From positions 26,211 to 90,210 of the forward strand of contig JADZFO010000010.1 of NCBI GenBank assembly GCA_020849855.1: DNA of 64,000 nt, written 5' to 3'. Source of the DNA: a bacterium (GTDB taxonomy: Bacteria > 4484-113 > JAFGCY01). This document shows positions 15,654-23,646 of this stretch, in pieces; positions within the stretch are counted from its first letter, which is position 1, and the number at the start of each line of letters is the position of its first letter. The position numbers and the translations under genes were made by a program. Below the pieces are notes generated by a model. It worked only from the letters and a program-made list of their open reading frames with translations, made no database searches and was not told the origin of the DNA.

Positions 15654-16412
15654 GTGATCCGGACCGGCACGCTGTATCTGGCTGAGCTGCGCAAGCTGGC
15701 GCGGGCTGACGGCCGCCTGCACCTTGCCGTCAGCGTGCTGAGCGTGATGCTGGCCGGGCTGGTCCTGGGCGCCCGGGTCGACCCGCAGCTGGGGGTCTAC
15801 AGCCTGCGCTCGCTGCTCGCCGCCTGGCCCTCCGTGCTGCTGGCCGGCGCGCTGGGCCTTGGCCTGCTGGCACCGGCCTACTACTGGGCGCTGGCGCAGT
15901 ACCGCTACTACTGCGCCTGGACCCTGCTGGACAGCGGCCTGATGTACCTGGCCCTGGAGCATGAACCGGCGGAGATGCTGGGCGCCCTGGCCAGCCGTGA
16001 ACGCCGCGCGCGCCACGGGGCGGCCGGGCTGCTGGGCGCCGGCGCCGGGGCCGGCCAGGCGGGCGGAGCGCTGAGCTTCCGCGGGCGGATGGACGCCCTG
16101 CTGCGCAGCTACGGCGCCTGCTGCAACGCGCTGCTTTACCAGGCCTGGCCCGCGCCCCTGCGCTGGCTGGACCTGGGCGTGATCTTCATCAGCGCGGCGG
16201 GCCTGATCTGGATCGGGCTGCTGATCGGCACCGCAGTACTGCCCTACATGCTTAACCCTTATGGCGCAGCGCCCGGGGCGCAGGTGCTGGGCCAGCTGCG
16301 TCTGGCGGCGCTGTGCGTGCTGGCGGCGATGCTGATGCGGGGCTGTCTGCGCCGGGCGCGCTTTGATGCCCTGCGCCTGGCTCTGGCAGATGTGCTGGAG
16401 GGGGAAGACTGA
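15654..16412 (+). CDS. Unrecognised membrane protein
   Basis: A 252-residue protein with four or five hydrophobic helices: about 27-45 (AVSVLSVMLAGLVLGARV), 60-82 (WPSVLLAGALGLGLLAPAYY), 176-200 (LGVIFISAAGLIWIGLLIGTA) and 220-235. A glycine/alanine-rich loop with Arg repeats lies at about 118-145. No family is recognised. The start is fixed by the -10 spacing; there is no Shine-Dalgarno. Confidence 0.6.
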   Translation: MIRTGTLYLAELRKLARADGRLHLAVSVLSVMLAGLVLGARVDPQLGVYSLRSLLAAWPSVLLAGALGLGLLAPAYYWALAQYRYYCAWTLLDSGLMYLALEHEPAEMLGALASRERRARHGAAGLLGAGAGAGQAGGALSFRGRMDALLRSYGACCNALLYQAWPAPLRWLDLGVIFISAAGLIWIGLLIGTAVLPYMLNPYGAAPGAQVLGQLRLAALCVLAAMLMRGCLRRARFDALRLALADVLEGED

Positions 16413-16484
16413 CGCGGCTCAGATGCGAGGTTTGGTCTTTGTTGCATATTGCTGCATAGATGCAGCAGACGTGGCTGTGTACTA

Positions 16485-17318
16485 CTACTTTGTGGACTGG
16501 CGGTTAAGCCTGGAGTAAGCCATCCGTTTTCGGGACTTGCGGCTTGTGGCCTGCGGACTTGGGGTAAGCAGCTCGACTAGTTCATCCAGTAATGCGGCTT
16601 GCCAAGCGCTTCGCGACACCACGTATTGTGCGAGGGGCAGAGAGATGCCCCAGACCAAAAGCATGACACCCAGAACAAACACGCCCGAGCTGGATCTCCA
16701 GGCGACTGTCAGAGCGGCGGGCACTAGAAGCATGCCAAGCAGCAAGTGGTTGGAGTTGAGCTCACTTCTTTCCCAATCGCTGGCAGGCAGCGTGGGCAGA
16801 GAGTCCTCGAAGACGCTGTGGTAGTCCTGCGGCCGCGCGAGAAAACCCAGGATTCTTCTGGATAAGGAGTATCCCGCTCTGGTGCGGCCAAAACCGGAAG
16901 CAGACTGATCTCCGTCCTCTCTTTTGCTCCAGCCCTTACCGGGCTGAAAGTCAGGATCGCTCAGCGCCAGCAGCAGGTTGCTGGTCTTAAAGGTCCTCCT
17001 GAAACGCTGCCTCATGCCGCTTGCCCGGCTTGCCAATTGCAGGCGGTACCAAGCTGCGGCCAGGTAAAGCAGAAGAACAGCATGGGCCAGCCCCAAAAAG
17101 GCAGTCTTGTAAGCAAGTTCTGTTTCCCGCGGGCCGGTTTGCAGCTGTGGACCCAGCAACGCGAAGTAGTAAGCGAAGCCTGCCAGTAGCGGATATGGCA
17201 GACTGATGAAGAAGGCGCGGTTCTCGCACAGCACCTGCTGCCTGGCACGCAACACTGACAGCACCGACTCCAGCTCTGACTGGCGCGGGACGGTAACCGC
17301 TGTGCGGCTTTCCTGCAT
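16485..17318 (-). CDS. Unrecognised four-helix membrane protein
   Basis: A 277-residue protein. Transmembrane segments fall in two pairs: about 38-56 and 75-93 (YPLLAGFAYYFALLG, AFLGLAHAVLLLYLAAAWY) and about 195-230 (LLLGMLLVPAALTVAW, VFVLGVMLLVWGISLPLA). A hydrophilic loop of about 100 residues separates the pairs. The C-terminus is basic (SRKSRKRMAYSRLNRQ). No motif identifies a function. It is divergently oriented from the four-gene membrane cluster, so its promoter shares the short gap around 17320-17360. Confidence 0.6.
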   Translation of the reverse strand: MQESRTAVTVPRQSELESVLSVLRARQQVLCENRAFFISLPYPLLAGFAYYFALLGPQLQTGPRETELAYKTAFLGLAHAVLLLYLAAAWYRLQLASRASGMRQRFRRTFKTSNLLLALSDPDFQPGKGWSKREDGDQSASGFGRTRAGYSLSRRILGFLARPQDYHSVFEDSLPTLPASDWERSELNSNHLLLGMLLVPAALTVAWRSSSGVFVLGVMLLVWGISLPLAQYVVSRSAWQAALLDELVELLTPSPQATSRKSRKRMAYSRLNRQSTK

Positions 17319-17352
17319 CAGTATTGATGTTAGCGCTTTTCCTACGATGCGC

Positions 17353-17358
17353 TACAAT
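17353..17358 (+). promoter_or_regulatory. -10 element of the four-gene membrane cluster
   Basis: TACAAT about 50 bases before the chosen GTG start. Starts upstream of about 17365 would lie outside this transcript, which helps choose the start of the first gene. Confidence 0.45.
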
Positions 17359-17407
17359 GCAAATCGGTCGCAGTGGGCCGCAGGCCCGGCTGCAGTGGGG
17401 AGGAATA

Positions 17408-18829
17408 GTGGCGCGGGAGTGCCCGGCTGAAACGGAGATCTACAGCGGCAGGCAGCGCAGTGCTGCGGCCGCGAAATGCGCTTTCAGCCGCCCTCGCAAA
17501 ACCCTGAGGTCCTTCCCCGCCCTGAAGCTGCCGCTCTGCCTGCTGCTGGCCGCGCTGCTGCTGGCCCCTGGCCTGGCCAAGGCGCATTTCCTGCCCCCGC
17601 GCAGCGAGAACATCGAAGCCCAGAAGAGAGCGGAGGAGCGCGGCATCCCGGTGCCGACGGAGCTGGAAGTCTTCGACCGCCCCAATGATGACGGCTCGTC
17701 CGTGCTGCTGAGCTTTGAGGTGCCGACGGCGGATGAAGACACCGCGGTGATGGCCCAGGCCTCGGTAGACAAGGTCTGGCAGGACTGCGCCGAGAAGCCC
17801 GTCCTGCTCTCCGAACTGCCGCGCCATATTGATGAGCCGCGCTACTACAGCGGAGAAGAGCTGTCGCCGGAGCATGCCCAGCAGTACAGCCTGACCGTTG
17901 ACAGTGTGATGCTGCCCGGTGAGGACGGGGCCCTGGCCCTGCAGCCCCTGGAGACGGGCCGTACTTACAGCTTCCGCCTGATGCTGTACAAGAACGGCGG
18001 CGACCCGGCCGCCGGACGCATTGCCTTCCTGGCCGGCGATGCCGCGCCGCTGGAGCAGTGGTTCAACACAGCCTTCCTGAACCAGGTGCTGATGGCCCTG
18101 GTGTTTACGATGATCATGATGGGCGCGATCTTCGCCGCCCGCCAGAACCCCAACCTCTTCATCCGCCGCATCGCCGGCCTTGAAGCGGTGGACGAGGCCA
18201 TTGGCCGCGCGACCGAGATGGGCCGCCCGGTGATGCAGGTCAACGGCCTGGACCCCCTGACCTCGGCCTCCACGGTGGCGGCGGTGAACATCCTGGGCCG
18301 CATCGCCCGGCGCATCGCTTCCTATGACAGCACCCTGATGGTGCCCTGCGTGGACCCGGTGGTGATGACTGTCAGCCAGGAGACGGTGAAGCAGGCCTAT
18401 GCCGAGGCCGGCCGCCCCGACGCCTACCGCAGTGACAGCGTGTTCTTCGTCACCGACCAGCAGTTCAGCTATGTCGCCTCGGTCTGCGGCTTCATGATGC
18501 GCGACCGCCCGGCGGCGATTGTCTATCTCGGCGCCTTCTATGCCGAGAGCCTGCTGCTTGCCGAGACCGGCGCGGGCACCGGCGCGATCCAGATCGCCGG
18601 CACCGACAGCCAGCACCAGCTGCCCTTCTTTGTGGTGTCCTGCGACTACACACTGATCGGCGAGGAGCTTTACGCCGCCAGCGCTTATCTGTCCCGCGAG
18701 CCGATGCTGCTGGGCAGCCTCAAGGGCCTCGACATCGCCAAGGCGATTGTGATGCTGCTGATCCTGCTGGGCACGATCATGGCCACCGCCGGCCAGGACA
18801 TCCTGACAAGGTGGTTCACGCCGCTATGA
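17408..18829 (+). CDS. Membrane-anchored DUF6754-like protein
   Basis: A 473-residue protein and first gene of a four-gene cluster. A signal peptide (LPLCLLLAALLLAPGLAKA, cut before HFLPP) is preceded by a long basic segment from the GTG start, which follows GGGGAGGAA. A fibronectin-like periplasmic part spans about 60-215, with one helix at about 220-240 (VLMALVFTMIMMGAIFAA). Then comes a conserved-looking domain (MGRPVMQVNGLDPLTSASTV, GRIARRIASYDSTLMVPC, PVVMTVSQETVKQAYAEAGR) and a final helix (IVMLLILLGTIMATAGQ). From memory this domain resembles the uncharacterised DUF6754 family; I could not verify that. Function is unknown. Confidence 0.7.
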   Translation: MARECPAETEIYSGRQRSAAAAKCAFSRPRKTLRSFPALKLPLCLLLAALLLAPGLAKAHFLPPRSENIEAQKRAEERGIPVPTELEVFDRPNDDGSSVLLSFEVPTADEDTAVMAQASVDKVWQDCAEKPVLLSELPRHIDEPRYYSGEELSPEHAQQYSLTVDSVMLPGEDGALALQPLETGRTYSFRLMLYKNGGDPAAGRIAFLAGDAAPLEQWFNTAFLNQVLMALVFTMIMMGAIFAARQNPNLFIRRIAGLEAVDEAIGRATEMGRPVMQVNGLDPLTSASTVAAVNILGRIARRIASYDSTLMVPCVDPVVMTVSQETVKQAYAEAGRPDAYRSDSVFFVTDQQFSYVASVCGFMMRDRPAAIVYLGAFYAESLLLAETGAGTGAIQIAGTDSQHQLPFFVVSCDYTLIGEELYAASAYLSREPMLLGSLKGLDIAKAIVMLLILLGTIMATAGQDILTRWFTPL

Positions 18830-18891
18830 TCCAGACGCAGATCCAGCAGGGCATGGCGGCGGGCAGGCTGAGCCGGGGAGGAGCGGCCTGA
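18826..18891 (+). CDS. Possible 21-residue coupling mini-gene
   Basis: An ATG overlaps the stop of the preceding gene (ATGA), and its frame ends at a TGA that overlaps the ATG of the next gene (TGATG). The product would be MIQTQIQQGMAAGRLSRGGA plus one residue. Its end also contains the GGGGAGGAG ribosome binding site of the next gene. It could carry ribosomes across the 60-base gap, or it may be chance. Confidence 0.2.
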   Translation: MIQTQIQQGMAAGRLSRGGAA

Positions 18892-19580
18892 TGGTCTTTC
18901 TCAAGCGCCAGTTCCCGGTGATCCTTGCCTTTGTCTTTGGCATGCTGCTGTGGCTGCAGTATTACGTGCCATCGAAGGCCAGCAACAGCATGCTGGAGAG
19001 CTTCAGCTCCTCCTGGCTGATCACCCTTGCCGGCTGCGCGCTGATCCTGGGCGTCTTCAGCGCGGTCTTCCACCACGTTGAGAAGGTCAAGGCCAGGCGG
19101 GCCGGTTTTGGCTACAGCCTGATCACCCTGGTCTGCTTTGGCATCACCTTCACCTGCGGCTTCATCCTGCCGCTGATCGGGCGCATCGCCCCGGGCAGCG
19201 GGATCGAGCCCATCCCGACCCAGCCCGACACACCCTTCGACTGGATCTTCAACAACGTCCAGGTGCCACTGGACTCCACGGTCTTCTCGCTGCTGGCCTT
19301 CTTTGTGGCCTCCGCCGCCTTCCGCGCCTTCCGGGCGCGCAGCATGGAGGCCACGGTGCTGCTGCTGGCGGCCTGCATCATGATGCTGGGCCGCGTGGCC
19401 TTCGGAGAGATGATCGGCACCCAGACGCTCAACCTGTCCGACGCCGCGGAGTGGATCCTGAACAACCCCTCCACCGGCGCGCAGCGCGGCATCCTCTTTG
19501 GCATTTACCTAAGCCAGGTCGCCCTGGCCCTGCGCATTATTTTCGGCATTGAGAAGACCTACCTGGGAGGTGGCTCCTGA
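18891..19580 (+). CDS. Polytopic membrane protein of the four-gene cluster
   Basis: A 229-residue protein with about six transmembrane helices: about 8-25, 44-65, 78-100, 125-145, 152-170 and 203-222. A short extracytoplasmic loop (SGIEPIPTQPDTPFDWIFNNVQ) lies in the middle. Unrecognised family. A strong GGGGAGGAG ribosome binding site precedes the ATG, and the stop overlaps the next start (TGATG), so the two are translated together. It probably forms a complex with the DUF6754-like protein and the next two products; this is inferred from gene order only. Confidence 0.7.
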   Translation: MVFLKRQFPVILAFVFGMLLWLQYYVPSKASNSMLESFSSSWLITLAGCALILGVFSAVFHHVEKVKARRAGFGYSLITLVCFGITFTCGFILPLIGRIAPGSGIEPIPTQPDTPFDWIFNNVQVPLDSTVFSLLAFFVASAAFRAFRARSMEATVLLLAACIMMLGRVAFGEMIGTQTLNLSDAAEWILNNPSTGAQRGILFGIYLSQVALALRIIFGIEKTYLGGGS

Positions 19581-20464
19581 TGCGCCTGACCCAGCGGATC
19601 CTCAACCTCGACCGCCGGATCATCTATCTGGCCATCTTCCTGTGCGTGCTGATCCCGACGGTGATCCCGATCGGCTTTGACGTGCAGGTGACGCCGGAGG
19701 TCCAGCGCGGCTATGACCTGATCGAGGGCCTCAGGGAAGGCGATGCCGTGCTGATCTCGGTGGACTTCGGCCCCAGCGCGATCCCCGAGAACTATCCGGT
19801 GCTGGTCTCCGTGCTGCACCAGTGCTTCCGCAAGAAGCTGCGGCCGATCCTGGTCTCGCTGATCCCCGACGGACGCGGCATGGCCACCAAGGGCCTTGAT
19901 GAAGTGCTGCATGCGGTGGGCGCGGACGGCAAGGAGCTTTACCCGGGGCTGCAAAGCGGCGTGGACTATTCCTTCCTGGGCTACAAGAGCGGCAACAACG
20001 CCGTGATCGTCGGCGTGGGCCAGAGCTTCACCTCGACCTTCCCGACGGACTCGGAGGGCAAGTCGACCACTGGCCAGCCCCTCTTCAAGCAGGTGCGCTC
20101 GCTTAAGGACGTCAAGGTTCTGGTCAATACCGCCTCCGTGGGAATGCCGGAAGTCTGGCTGCCCTACGGCGCGCAGAAGTTCGGCATCCCGATGGTGGTG
20201 TCCTGCACTGCGGTGTCCACTGTGCAGTACTACCCCTTCTATAACGCGGGCCAGTTCACGGGCCTGCTGGGCGGCATGAAGGGCGCGGCGGAGTATGAGA
20301 AGCTGGTGGGCCTGGCCGAGATCACCGGCCGCCCGGGCAAGGCCACCGCGGGCATGGACGCCCAGGCGGTGAGCCATGTCTTCATCGTCTTCGCCATCGT
20401 GCTGGCGAACGTGTGTTTCTTCATCGAGCGCCGCCGCGGGACCGCAGCGAAAGGAGGTGCCTAG
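19580..20464 (+). CDS. Membrane-anchored protein with large extracytoplasmic domain
   Basis: A 294-residue protein with one helix near each end: about 12-32 (IIYLAIFLCVLIPTVIPIGF) and about 268-286 (VFIVFAIVLANVCFFI). The domain between them looks like an alpha/beta fold, with strands such as DAVLISVDFGPS, KLRPILVSLI and NAVIVGVGQSF. It ends in the basic tail ERRRGTAAKGG. No known family recognised. The two-anchor topology resembles that of the first gene in the cluster, so the two may interact. Coupled to the previous gene by a TGATG overlap. A GGAGGTGCC site at its end serves the next gene. Confidence 0.65.
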   Translation: MRLTQRILNLDRRIIYLAIFLCVLIPTVIPIGFDVQVTPEVQRGYDLIEGLREGDAVLISVDFGPSAIPENYPVLVSVLHQCFRKKLRPILVSLIPDGRGMATKGLDEVLHAVGADGKELYPGLQSGVDYSFLGYKSGNNAVIVGVGQSFTSTFPTDSEGKSTTGQPLFKQVRSLKDVKVLVNTASVGMPEVWLPYGAQKFGIPMVVSCTAVSTVQYYPFYNAGQFTGLLGGMKGAAEYEKLVGLAEITGRPGKATAGMDAQAVSHVFIVFAIVLANVCFFIERRRGTAAKGGA

Positions 20465-20467
20465 GCC

Positions 20468-21136
20468 ATGAGCTGGGAAATCATCGGCATCTGGGTCGCC
20501 ACTCTGCTGACCTTCGGCATCGCGAGCTTCCTGTACAAGGACAACCCGGTCTATAAGATCGCCGAGCATATCTACCTGGGCGTGGCCCTGGGCTATGGCC
20601 TGACGATCTACTTCTGGGACAGCATCAAGCCCAACGCCATTGACAAGGTCCTGCCCAGCGACGGTTCCGCGCCGGAGTACCTGGTCTGGATCCCCATCGT
20701 GCTGGGCCTCTTTATCCTGCTGCGCGTTATCCCATCGCTGGCCTGGCTTTCACGCTGGAGCTTCGCCGTCTACATCGGCGGCAACATGGGCATCCTGGTG
20801 CCCAGCGTCATCGCCAACCTGCTGATGCCGCAGCTCGCCTCGGCCATGCGTCCGCTGTACGACACTGCCCAGCCCCTGAATGCACAGTGGGGGCCGCTGA
20901 TCGGCCAGGCGGTCATTCTGATCGCGACCTTCGCGACGATGATCTATTTCTTCTTCAGCCTGGAGCACCGCGGCTTTGTGGGCAAGCTCAGCCGCCTGGG
21001 CGTGCTGTTCATCATGATCAGCTTCGGCGCGGGCTTCGGCTATACGGTGATGGCGCGCATGAGCCTGCTGATCGGCCGCTTCCAGTTCCTGATCATCGAC
21101 TTCTTCGGCCGGGCCCTGGGCCTGCGGATCGGCTAG
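20468..21136 (+). CDS. Polytopic membrane protein, last gene of the four-gene cluster
   Basis: A 222-residue protein with about six hydrophobic helices, starting MSWEIIGIWVATLLTFGIA. It has a conserved-looking loop, LYKDNPVYKIAEHIYLGVAL, an AEHIYLG motif that seems characteristic of this unknown family. The later helices (ILVPSVIANLLMPQLAS, VILIATFATMIYFFFSL, LGVLFIMISFGAGFGYTVMA) give an inner-membrane core protein. It starts three bases after the previous stop with an AAGGAGGTG ribosome binding site. No transport or enzymatic motif seen. Confidence 0.65.
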   Translation: MSWEIIGIWVATLLTFGIASFLYKDNPVYKIAEHIYLGVALGYGLTIYFWDSIKPNAIDKVLPSDGSAPEYLVWIPIVLGLFILLRVIPSLAWLSRWSFAVYIGGNMGILVPSVIANLLMPQLASAMRPLYDTAQPLNAQWGPLIGQAVILIATFATMIYFFFSLEHRGFVGKLSRLGVLFIMISFGAGFGYTVMARMSLLIGRFQFLIIDFFGRALGLRIG

Positions 21137-21142
21137 CGACGG

Positions 21143-21148
21143 TATAAT
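21143..21148 (+). promoter_or_regulatory. Consensus -10 of the TIR-like gene pair
   Basis: Perfect TATAAT, with two adjacent ATGs four and seven bases downstream. The second ATG fits a leaderless transcript starting one base before it or on it. Confidence 0.6.
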
Positions 21149-21155
21149 CCCAATG

Positions 21156-21569
21156 ATGAGTACGAACGGAAGAGTAAAACTACTTGCCTCTGAGCCTCGC
21201 GCGCACCTGTATCTGTCGTCTTCCAGTGAAAGCAAGGTCTCGTTTGCTCTCGTGGAGATGCTTAGAGCCAAAGGGTTTGTGGTTCATCTAGACGACGGTG
21301 ACCAGATGATCGAGTATCAGGCTCACAGTCAAGTCCAGAGAAGCGATGTGGTTGTCGTGGACATTACTGGCAACAACCCATATGTGAGCTTTGAGCTTGG
21401 AGTCGCCAGAGGGCTTGGGAAACCAGTCGTGCTTATCTCTGATAAGAATTACAGCCCACCTAAGTTCTACAGTTCTCTGTTTACGCTGTACTACGATGCC
21501 CAGGAAGTTGCTAAACTAAGCGATGACCTGACCTTTTTGGTGGACAAGTTACTGCCCGTGGCGGCATGA
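21156..21569 (+). CDS. TIR-like / nucleoside 2-deoxyribosyltransferase-like protein
   Basis: A 137-residue protein with the fold signature shared by nucleoside 2-deoxyribosyltransferases and TIR-like NAD-processing domains: a first strand HLYLSSSS, then RSDVVVVDITGNNPYVSFELG with the likely catalytic Glu of FELG, then LGKPVVLISDK. Related domains in bacteria are NADases or nucleotide-binding effectors of immune systems; which activity applies here is open. The base composition is clearly less GC-rich than the neighbours, which suggests transfer. The second ATG at the promoter was taken as the start (leaderless). The stop overlaps the start of a second protein with the same motif. Confidence 0.7.
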   Translation: MSTNGRVKLLASEPRAHLYLSSSSESKVSFALVEMLRAKGFVVHLDDGDQMIEYQAHSQVQRSDVVVVDITGNNPYVSFELGVARGLGKPVVLISDKNYSPPKFYSSLFTLYYDAQEVAKLSDDLTFLVDKLLPVAA

Positions 21570-22213
21570 TGCCGGATAGAGAATATAAGAGCTTCTTGAT
21601 CACACCGTTTGCCCCAGTGCACTCTTTTGTTGCGTTTTGGCTTGATCAGCAGCTCTGCGAGCGCAAGGTCCGAGTTCGCACCGCAGCGGATGAGATCAGG
21701 CCCTACGCCTTCTCAGACAAGATCAAGGAAATGATTGAGTCATGCGATTTTGTAATTTGTGATCTTTCAGGCCCTCGCCCCAATGTGACATTTGAATTGG
21801 GAATTGCACACGCGCTGCTAAAACCTGTCGTCCTCATTTCAGGCGATGATCCGAATACTGCTCCAAGCGACGTCAGACACCTAGACATTATTTGGTACTC
21901 ACGAGATCTCAAGGACTTTGCCGTCAGGATGGAAGCCGCGGTTGATTACATATTGGCGGTAAGGTTCACTGAGCTGCTTCAGAAGTGTTCCGCACTTGTG
22001 GAAGAGATCAACAAGACTGAGACTCAGCCAATTGTTCTGTGCTCAAAGGAAGAATTTGTCGAAAGAGCATGGAGTACACCAACTTTGAAGCAAAGCAAAG
22101 CTACATGGAGTGCAACCGAACTTGGCCATGACGTCCTTCCATTGGCAGCTGCAGACGGACTTAGTCAGGAGCAACAGTCAGCGGTCTTTGAGTGGATCAA
22201 AGCCCGGAAGTAG
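21566..22213 (+). CDS. Second TIR-like / deoxyribosyltransferase-like protein
   Basis: A 215-residue protein. The N-terminal 130 residues repeat the signature of the upstream gene: SFLITPFAPVHSF as first strand, CDFVICDLSGPRPNVTFELG (probable catalytic Glu in FELG), then LLKPVVLISGD. The C-terminal 85 residues are a separate helical part of unknown role. The start overlaps the previous stop (ATGA; a second ATG follows one codon later), so the two are co-expressed and may form a heteromer. Lower GC than the flanking genes, as in its partner. A defence or nucleotide-signal-sensing role is inference. It converges on a small minus-strand gene. Confidence 0.7.
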   Translation: MMPDREYKSFLITPFAPVHSFVAFWLDQQLCERKVRVRTAADEIRPYAFSDKIKEMIESCDFVICDLSGPRPNVTFELGIAHALLKPVVLISGDDPNTAPSDVRHLDIIWYSRDLKDFAVRMEAAVDYILAVRFTELLQKCSALVEEINKTETQPIVLCSKEEFVERAWSTPTLKQSKATWSATELGHDVLPLAAADGLSQEQQSAVFEWIKARK

Positions 22214-22218
22214 TCCAG

Positions 22219-22398
22219 CTACTTATCCTGCTCGGCGGAGGCCTTGAGGAACTCGTGGCGGGTGCGCGCGGCTTCATAGAGCGCCTTGGCGAACTCCTTA
22301 TGCTCCGGCTTGTCACTGGTGCGGCCAATCTCGACGCAGCTTTTCATCAGCTCGTCCAGAGCGATGATGCGCATCTTCACACCGTCCATCTCAGCCAT
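22219..22398 (-). CDS. Small hypothetical protein
   Basis: A 59-residue charged helical protein (MAEMDGVKMRIIALDELMKS...YEAARTRHEFLKASAEQDK). The frame is open further upstream. I chose the ATG with a GGGGGA site six bases before it; another ATG lies two codons upstream. A GGTATAGC stretch about 40 bases upstream may be the -10. No family is recognised. It ends five bases from the end of the convergent TIR-like gene. Confidence 0.55.
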   Translation of the reverse strand: MAEMDGVKMRIIALDELMKSCVEIGRTSDKPEHKEFAKALYEAARTRHEFLKASAEQDK

Positions 22399-22651
22399 CG
22401 TCATTCCCCCGCGCTGCTGTACACCGGCTGTGCCGGCCAAACCATTTGCTATACCCGTTGTTGCCATGGCTTAGATATCGGAATACCAGGGCCCCGGCCG
22501 CAGCGGGCAGGTCAATTTTCCCACAGGCGCTGCGCCGCGTCTCCCGGCCTTTGGAATTGTGCTGGCGCCGAGCGCTTCGCCGGGCGGAAAGCCGGCGCTG
22601 CAGGTCCCTGCATTATCCTATGAACACCAAGCCAGCGCGGCGGAGAAGCAC

Positions 22652-23590
22652 TTGAGCATTCCCATCGGCATCAGCACACTTGTCGACCTCGACCTCAGCA
22701 TGCCTGAGCTGCTGGACCGCATCGCCAGCGCCGGCTTCAGCCATGTTGGCCTGAGCCATGACGTGGCGCATGCGGGCTACCAGCGGCCGGCCGGCCGGCG
22801 CCAGCTGGCGCGCTGGCTGCAGCAAAGCCGGCTGGAGCTGGACTATATCCACCCGCCGATCACGCCCTACATCGACCTGTGCAGCCTGGATGAGGGCGTG
22901 CGGGCCTACAGCATCGCCCTGCATGAGTTCATCATCCGCGCCTGCGCCGAACTGGGCGGCCAGGCCCTGACCGTGCATGCCAATAACGACCTGCTGTCCC
23001 CGCCTGAGGAAGACAGCGCCCGGGCCGCGGCCGGGCGCGAGTCCCTGGCCCGGCTGGGCGAGCTGGGGCTGCGCGAGGGCGTGCTGCTGTGCGTGGAAAA
23101 CCAGCCCGGCAACATGGCTTCTCAGCGCATCACCGCCGCGCTGCTGCCCCTGATCGCCGATCTGCCCGGCGTGGCCCTGACCCTTGACCCGAACCACGCG
23201 CGTATCGACAACGAGGATTACCTGAGCCTGGTGGAGTGCATGGCGCCGGCCGTGCGGGCGACGCACTTCTCCGATACGATGGGCGCCCACGACAGCCACC
23301 AGATCCCCGGCGAGGGCGTGGTGGACTTCGCCGCGGTGGGGCGCCTGCTGGGCAGCCAGGGCTTTGGCCGGCCCAGCCCCGGCGGGCCGCGCGAACTGCC
23401 GGCCGGCCGCCAGGGCGTGCTGAACCTGGAGAGCAGCCTGTGGATGCTGCGCCGCCGCCTGGCCGCGGGCCAGCCGCAGCCCGGCGACCCTGAAAGCGTG
23501 CCGACGACGGACGAGTACCTGATGCGTTGCGCTGACAGCGCGCGCCGCATCGCGCTGGGCATCGAGGCCGCCTGGCCGGTCCAGGCGTAA
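22652..23590 (+). CDS. Xylose isomerase-like TIM barrel protein
   Basis: A 312-residue protein of the sugar-phosphate isomerase/AP endonuclease family 2 superfamily. Barrel strands and metal-site residues are visible: IGISTLVDLDLS, FSHVGLSHD, LTVHANND (His), LLCVENQPGN (Glu), ALTLDPNHARID (Asp, Asn, His), and RATHFSDTMGAHDSHQIPGEGVVDF (the His and Gly-Glu-Gly-x-x-D end pattern). The true substrate, sugar epimer or damaged DNA, cannot be told. The length and the HQIPGEGVVDF segment fit the sugar isomerase/epimerase branch. The TTG start follows GGCGGAGAAG, with a possible TATCCT box about 35 bases upstream. Confidence 0.8.
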   Translation: MSIPIGISTLVDLDLSMPELLDRIASAGFSHVGLSHDVAHAGYQRPAGRRQLARWLQQSRLELDYIHPPITPYIDLCSLDEGVRAYSIALHEFIIRACAELGGQALTVHANNDLLSPPEEDSARAAAGRESLARLGELGLREGVLLCVENQPGNMASQRITAALLPLIADLPGVALTLDPNHARIDNEDYLSLVECMAPAVRATHFSDTMGAHDSHQIPGEGVVDFAAVGRLLGSQGFGRPSPGGPRELPAGRQGVLNLESSLWMLRRRLAAGQPQPGDPESVPTTDEYLMRCADSARRIALGIEAAWPVQA

Positions 23591-23646
23591 TCAATTCAGT
23601 CCGTCTGCCAGGCTGGCCCTGAGCATGGGACAATGGCCCCCTGCAC

